A stretch of DNA of 25,136 bases, taken from assembly GCA_009889585.1 (NCBI GenBank), contig WUQV01000172.1, positions 1 through 25,136 of the forward strand, read 5' to 3'. Positions 22,254-25,136 of this stretch are shown one piece after another. Made by a program: the position numbers and the translations under genes. Positions within the stretch are counted from its first letter, which is position 1. Each line of letters begins with the position of its first letter. Source of the stretch: Candidatus Bathyarchaeota archaeon (GTDB lineage: Archaea > Thermoproteota > Bathyarchaeia > Bathyarchaeales > WUQV01). The notes beneath the pieces are model-generated. The model was not told the origin of the DNA. It saw nothing but the letters and a program-made list of their open reading frames with translations, and searched no databases.

Positions 22254-23066
22254 CTAATGACTTTTAGTTAAGTAGTCGATTAAGCCCTCGAATATAAGCT
22301 TTCCATCGCCGTATTGTGGAATCGCTTTTTCCCTCGTCCAATTCGGCTGTTGCCATACGTAAAAGGCTCTCTCCGGGTGAGGCATTAAGCCGAATACGAG
22401 CCCGCTTGAATCGCAAATCCCAGCTATATCATGAAACGATCCATTAGGGTTAAATGGGTAATCCCCTTCCGCCGGCTCTCCATTCGGGCGGCAGTATCGC
22501 AGGACGAGTTGATCGTCTTCGCAAAGCTTCTTCAAAAGCTCTTGTTCCCTCTCCTTCGAGAAGGTGAGCCTCCCTTCGCTATGGGCGATAGGCATCCGTA
22601 GAACTTTGCCCTTTGGGATCTTCCGCGTGAAAACGCACTTCCCTGAGCTCTCATGACGAACGTAAACCCATCGACAATTGTAACCAGGCGGGATGTTCGG
22701 AGCTAACGTCGCCTCAGGCCTTGCCTCGCCGAGATCCGGCAACAACCCCATTTCGATTAAAACTTGAAAGCCGTTGCAAATCCCGAGGACTGCTTTACCC
22801 TTTGATACGAAGGCCCTTATCTCCTTGCCGAGCTTCGCCTCCAGCAACTTCGCCCAAACTGCTCCAGCTCTAACGTAATCCCCAAAGGAGAAGCCGCCGG
22901 GGATTATTAATGCATCATAATTAGTAAGCTTATCCTTTCGTTTAACTATTTCATTCATATGCAAAACATCAACTTTAGCGCCTAGTTCTACAAGAGATCT
23001 TTTCGTTTCAGCATCACAATTCGTTCCACCAACTCGTATCATTAGAATCTTAACTCTCTTACTCAC
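22254..23066 (-). CDS. purQ: Phosphoribosylformylglycinamidine synthase subunit PurQ (glutaminase)
   Basis: 270 residues from GTG 23066, chosen because GAGAGG is well spaced before it and the protein then begins SKRVKILMIRVGGTNCDAET like other PurQ proteins; an upstream ATG (23096) lies inside purL. It is a class I glutamine amidotransferase that delivers ammonia to PurL. The nucleophile Cys is in GICNGFQVL, with the His/Glu of the triad in MPHPERAF; IIPGGFSFGDYVRAGA is the oxyanion-loop region. The GTG begins 2 nt after the purL stop, so the two are translationally coupled. The stretch around the purQ/purL junction (22.9-23.2 kb) is AT-rich compared with the rest of both genes. Confidence 0.95.
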   Translation of the reverse strand: MSKRVKILMIRVGGTNCDAETKRSLVELGAKVDVLHMNEIVKRKDKLTNYDALIIPGGFSFGDYVRAGAVWAKLLEAKLGKEIRAFVSKGKAVLGICNGFQVLIEMGLLPDLGEARPEATLAPNIPPGYNCRWVYVRHESSGKCVFTRKIPKGKVLRMPIAHSEGRLTFSKEREQELLKKLCEDDQLVLRYCRPNGEPAEGDYPFNPNGSFHDIAGICDSSGLVFGLMPHPERAFYVWQQPNWTREKAIPQYGDGKLIFEGLIDYLTKSH

Positions 23067-23068
23067 TA

Positions 23069-25136
23069 TCAAACCCTCTCTAAAGTAGACTTCCAAGCTT
23101 GCAATAACTCATTGATACTTAAATCAATAATCACATCCTCCATACTATAAATACAAAGACGTGGACTAGATGTAACCATGCCTATTAACGCATAATCGCA
23201 ATTCCTCATTAAGCTCTCGAACTCATCTCGATCCTCCTCAGAAACTTCCGTTAAGAACCGACTATTAGACTCGGAGAAGAGCATGAAATCTTCCCTTTCT
23301 ACGTTGACCCTTGGCACGTCCTTAAGCCTTAGCTCCAATCCATATCCTCCGCTGAAGGCCATTTCAGCGGCTGCTACAGCCAGCCCTCCTTCTGAGAGGT
23401 CATGACAAGCTCTTACGAGGCGCCTTTTGATCGCCGTAGATATGGCTCTCATCGTCTTACGGGCTTTAGCAGGCCTAACCCTCGGGACCGTCCGTCCGAT
23501 GAGGCCCTTAATTCGATAGTACTCTGATCCCCCGAGCTCCGGGTAGGTCAAGCCGATAACGTAGATCAAATCCCCTGGACTTTTCACGTCTACGGATACC
23601 ACCTTCCTCACGTCGTTAACGATGCCTACGGCCGTCATCAAGAGCGTCGGCGTAACGGGGCCGAGGGGCGACTCGTTGTACAGGCTGTCCTTACCCGATA
23701 CGAACGGCGTCCCAAAGGCCTTCGCGAAGTCGTAGCACGCTTTACAAGCCCTGACGAGGGCCCCAAGCCTATCCGGCTTTTCAGGGTTCCCCCACGTGAA
23801 ATTGTCTAAAAGCGCGATCCTGCTCCCCCCGACCGCCACGTTATTCCGAATGGCCTCGTCGATGGCGGAGGCAGCCATCCAATACGGGTCTATCTTCCCG
23901 TAACGCGGGTTCATCCCGCACGATATCACCAAGCCCCTCCAAGAGCGATCCAACGGCTTGATCACTACGGCGTCGTTCGGCCCTCCAACGTCGCCTTGAA
24001 GCGGCTTTAAGACGGTATTGCCTTTGACCTCATGATCGTACGTTCGGATAACCGGCTCCTTGCTCGCTACGTTAGGCGAGGAGAGAACCCTAAGAAGCTC
24101 TTCGCCTAAGTCCTTCGGCTTCGGCGGTGCCAGCTCGTTAAGGCGAGCTGGCTTCCAAAAGGCCCTTCGTTCGACCCTAGGGGGCTCGAAGAGAAATGGC
24201 ACTTCTAGCTCCGCCACTAGCTCGCTCTCGTAGTAGATCCTCAACGTGCCGTCGTCGGTGTAATAGCCGATTGAAGTCGCCTCAACATCCTCGCTTTCGA
24301 ATATGTTCAAGGCGGCTCGTAAGTTCTTAGGCGGGACTGCCAAGAGCATTCTCTCTTGGGATTCCGACACGTAGATCTCCCAAGGGGCTAAGCCCATCTG
24401 CCTTAACGGAACCTTTTCTAGCTCAACTATCGCGCCGAGCTTAAACCGATGGGCCATTTCGCCAATCGCACACGAAAGGCCTCCTCCTCCTAAGTCGGTA
24501 ATGGCTGATGCCAATCCCCTATCGCGAACCTTCAACACGGCTCTCTTGAGCTTCTCCTCCTCGAACGGGTTGGCTATTTGAACGGCCGGTCTAGCGAGCT
24601 CCTCAGACCTCTCCGTTAGCTCGGCTGAAGCGAACGTAACCCCATGTATGCCATCCCCGCCGGTTCTTCCTCCGGCTAAGACGATGACGTCGCCAGCTCT
24701 TACGTCGCGCTTGTACTTCTTCAGCGGAAGGATCCCTACGCATCCGCAGTAAACGACGACGTTTCCTACGTAACCTTCGTCGAAGTAAATCGCCCCGCTA
24801 ACGGTTGGAACGCCTACGTTGTTCCCGTAATGGCCTATGCCAGCTACGACCCCTTTGTAGAGGTAACGCGGATGCTTGACCCCTAAGGGCAGCCTCTCGT
24901 GCGGATGATTCAACGGCCCGAAGCATAATACGTCCGTGCAAGCGATCGGATCCGCCCAAACGCCTAAGACGTCTCGAATGACACCTCCTACCCCTGTCGC
25001 AGCACCTCCGAATGGATCGATTGCCGAAGGATGGTTATGCGTTTCGACCTTTACGGCTACGCCGTACGCTTTCGTGAATCGCACTATGCCAGCGTTATCC
25101 TCAAAAGCTGAAAATAACCAACGAGGTCTTAGCTCC
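23069..25136 (-). CDS. purL: Phosphoribosylformylglycinamidine synthase subunit PurL (5' end outside window)
   Basis: 688 codons are visible; the frame stays open to the right edge and reads RPRWLFSAFEDNAGIVRFTK there, which is internal, so the GTG at 25084 is not the start. PurL uses ATP to turn FGAR into FGAM in purine synthesis, with ammonia from PurQ and usually a small PurS. Recognisable ATP-site motifs are KVETHNHPSAIDPFGGAATG and the glycine-rich DLGGGGLSCAIGEMA of the first half; the second half repeats the fold (VSGKDSLYNE, then CHDLSEGGLAVAAAEMAFSG). The missing N-terminus and any purS must lie beyond 25136. CpG-rich codon use is typical for the GC-rich genes of the window, except near the stop codon. 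Confidence 0.95.
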   Translation of the reverse strand, partial: ELRPRWLFSAFEDNAGIVRFTKAYGVAVKVETHNHPSAIDPFGGAATGVGGVIRDVLGVWADPIACTDVLCFGPLNHPHERLPLGVKHPRYLYKGVVAGIGHYGNNVGVPTVSGAIYFDEGYVGNVVVYCGCVGILPLKKYKRDVRAGDVIVLAGGRTGGDGIHGVTFASAELTERSEELARPAVQIANPFEEEKLKRAVLKVRDRGLASAITDLGGGGLSCAIGEMAHRFKLGAIVELEKVPLRQMGLAPWEIYVSESQERMLLAVPPKNLRAALNIFESEDVEATSIGYYTDDGTLRIYYESELVAELEVPFLFEPPRVERRAFWKPARLNELAPPKPKDLGEELLRVLSSPNVASKEPVIRTYDHEVKGNTVLKPLQGDVGGPNDAVVIKPLDRSWRGLVISCGMNPRYGKIDPYWMAASAIDEAIRNNVAVGGSRIALLDNFTWGNPEKPDRLGALVRACKACYDFAKAFGTPFVSGKDSLYNESPLGPVTPTLLMTAVGIVNDVRKVVSVDVKSPGDLIYVIGLTYPELGGSEYYRIKGLIGRTVPRVRPAKARKTMRAISTAIKRRLVRACHDLSEGGLAVAAAEMAFSGGYGLELRLKDVPRVNVEREDFMLFSESNSRFLTEVSEEDRDEFESLMRNCDYALIGMVTSSPRLCIYSMEDVIIDLSINELLQAWKSTLERV

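Noticed and set aside
1..25136. tRNA, rRNA and CRISPR searches by eye
   Set aside because: No cloverleaf T-arm with matching acceptor stems, no rRNA core and no regularly spaced repeats were found on either strand.

Overview
The window reads as chromosome of an archaeon, probably from the TACK side and perhaps a thermophile. The support is aRF1-type release factor, archaeal-style ValRS, an AK6/Fap7-type NMP kinase and a DUF1922-type zinc ribbon. Many TATA-like boxes (TTTAAAT/CTTAAAT) lie 25-35 nt before GTG, TTG or ATG starts with little or no leader, and Lys/Arg/Glu content is high. No rRNA, tRNA or CRISPR array was seen, and a species name cannot be given from sequence alone.

Layout. 1-454: C-terminal end of a large surface protein with Ig-like repeats. 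455-3.4 kb: a decayed minus-strand ORF, a membrane/coiled-coil protein, a ThiI-type PP-loop sulfurtransferase without THUMP, a small zinc ribbon, a PD-(D/E)xK-like protein and an AK6-type kinase. 3.7-4.4 kb: a DtxR/MntR-family regulator. 4.4-6.2 kb: a decaying stretch with minus-strand gene remnants around a second membrane/coiled-coil protein that looks paralogous to the first; this gene has a striking double palindrome at its promoter. 6.2-10.9 kb: housekeeping block (aRF1, valS, a metallo-beta-lactamase-fold protein). 11.0-15.9 kb: an accessory island on the minus strand with a 2-hydroxyacyl-CoA dehydratase/benzoyl-CoA reductase-type subunit pair and an AMP-forming acyl-CoA ligase, interleaved with broken transposase-like genes. 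16.0-17.5 kb: purF, divergent from the dehydratase pair. 17.5-18.7 kb: 1.2 kb without a convincing gene. 18.7-20.7 kb: a tightly coupled AAA/ABC-type ATPase plus PIN-domain pair, with a frameshifted ribbon-helix-helix antitoxin-like gene divergent from it. 20.9-22.0 kb: two small orphan genes. 22.25 kb to the edge: purQ and purL (purL cut by the window edge), translationally adjacent.

How the parts relate. purF, purL and purQ supply early steps of IMP synthesis. The dehydratase pair and ligase together suggest activation of an organic acid to its CoA thioester and radical dehydration or ring reduction, but the ATP-dependent activator that such enzymes need is not in the window. A 13-bp perfect inverted repeat sits exactly between the dehydratase pair and purF and could serve either or both. 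The ATPase-PIN pair is the best candidate for a poorly described system, since it resembles in architecture two-gene ATPase-nuclease defence modules. A further unusual property is the within-gene alternation of GC-rich and AT-rich blocks in valS, purF and the ThiI-like gene.
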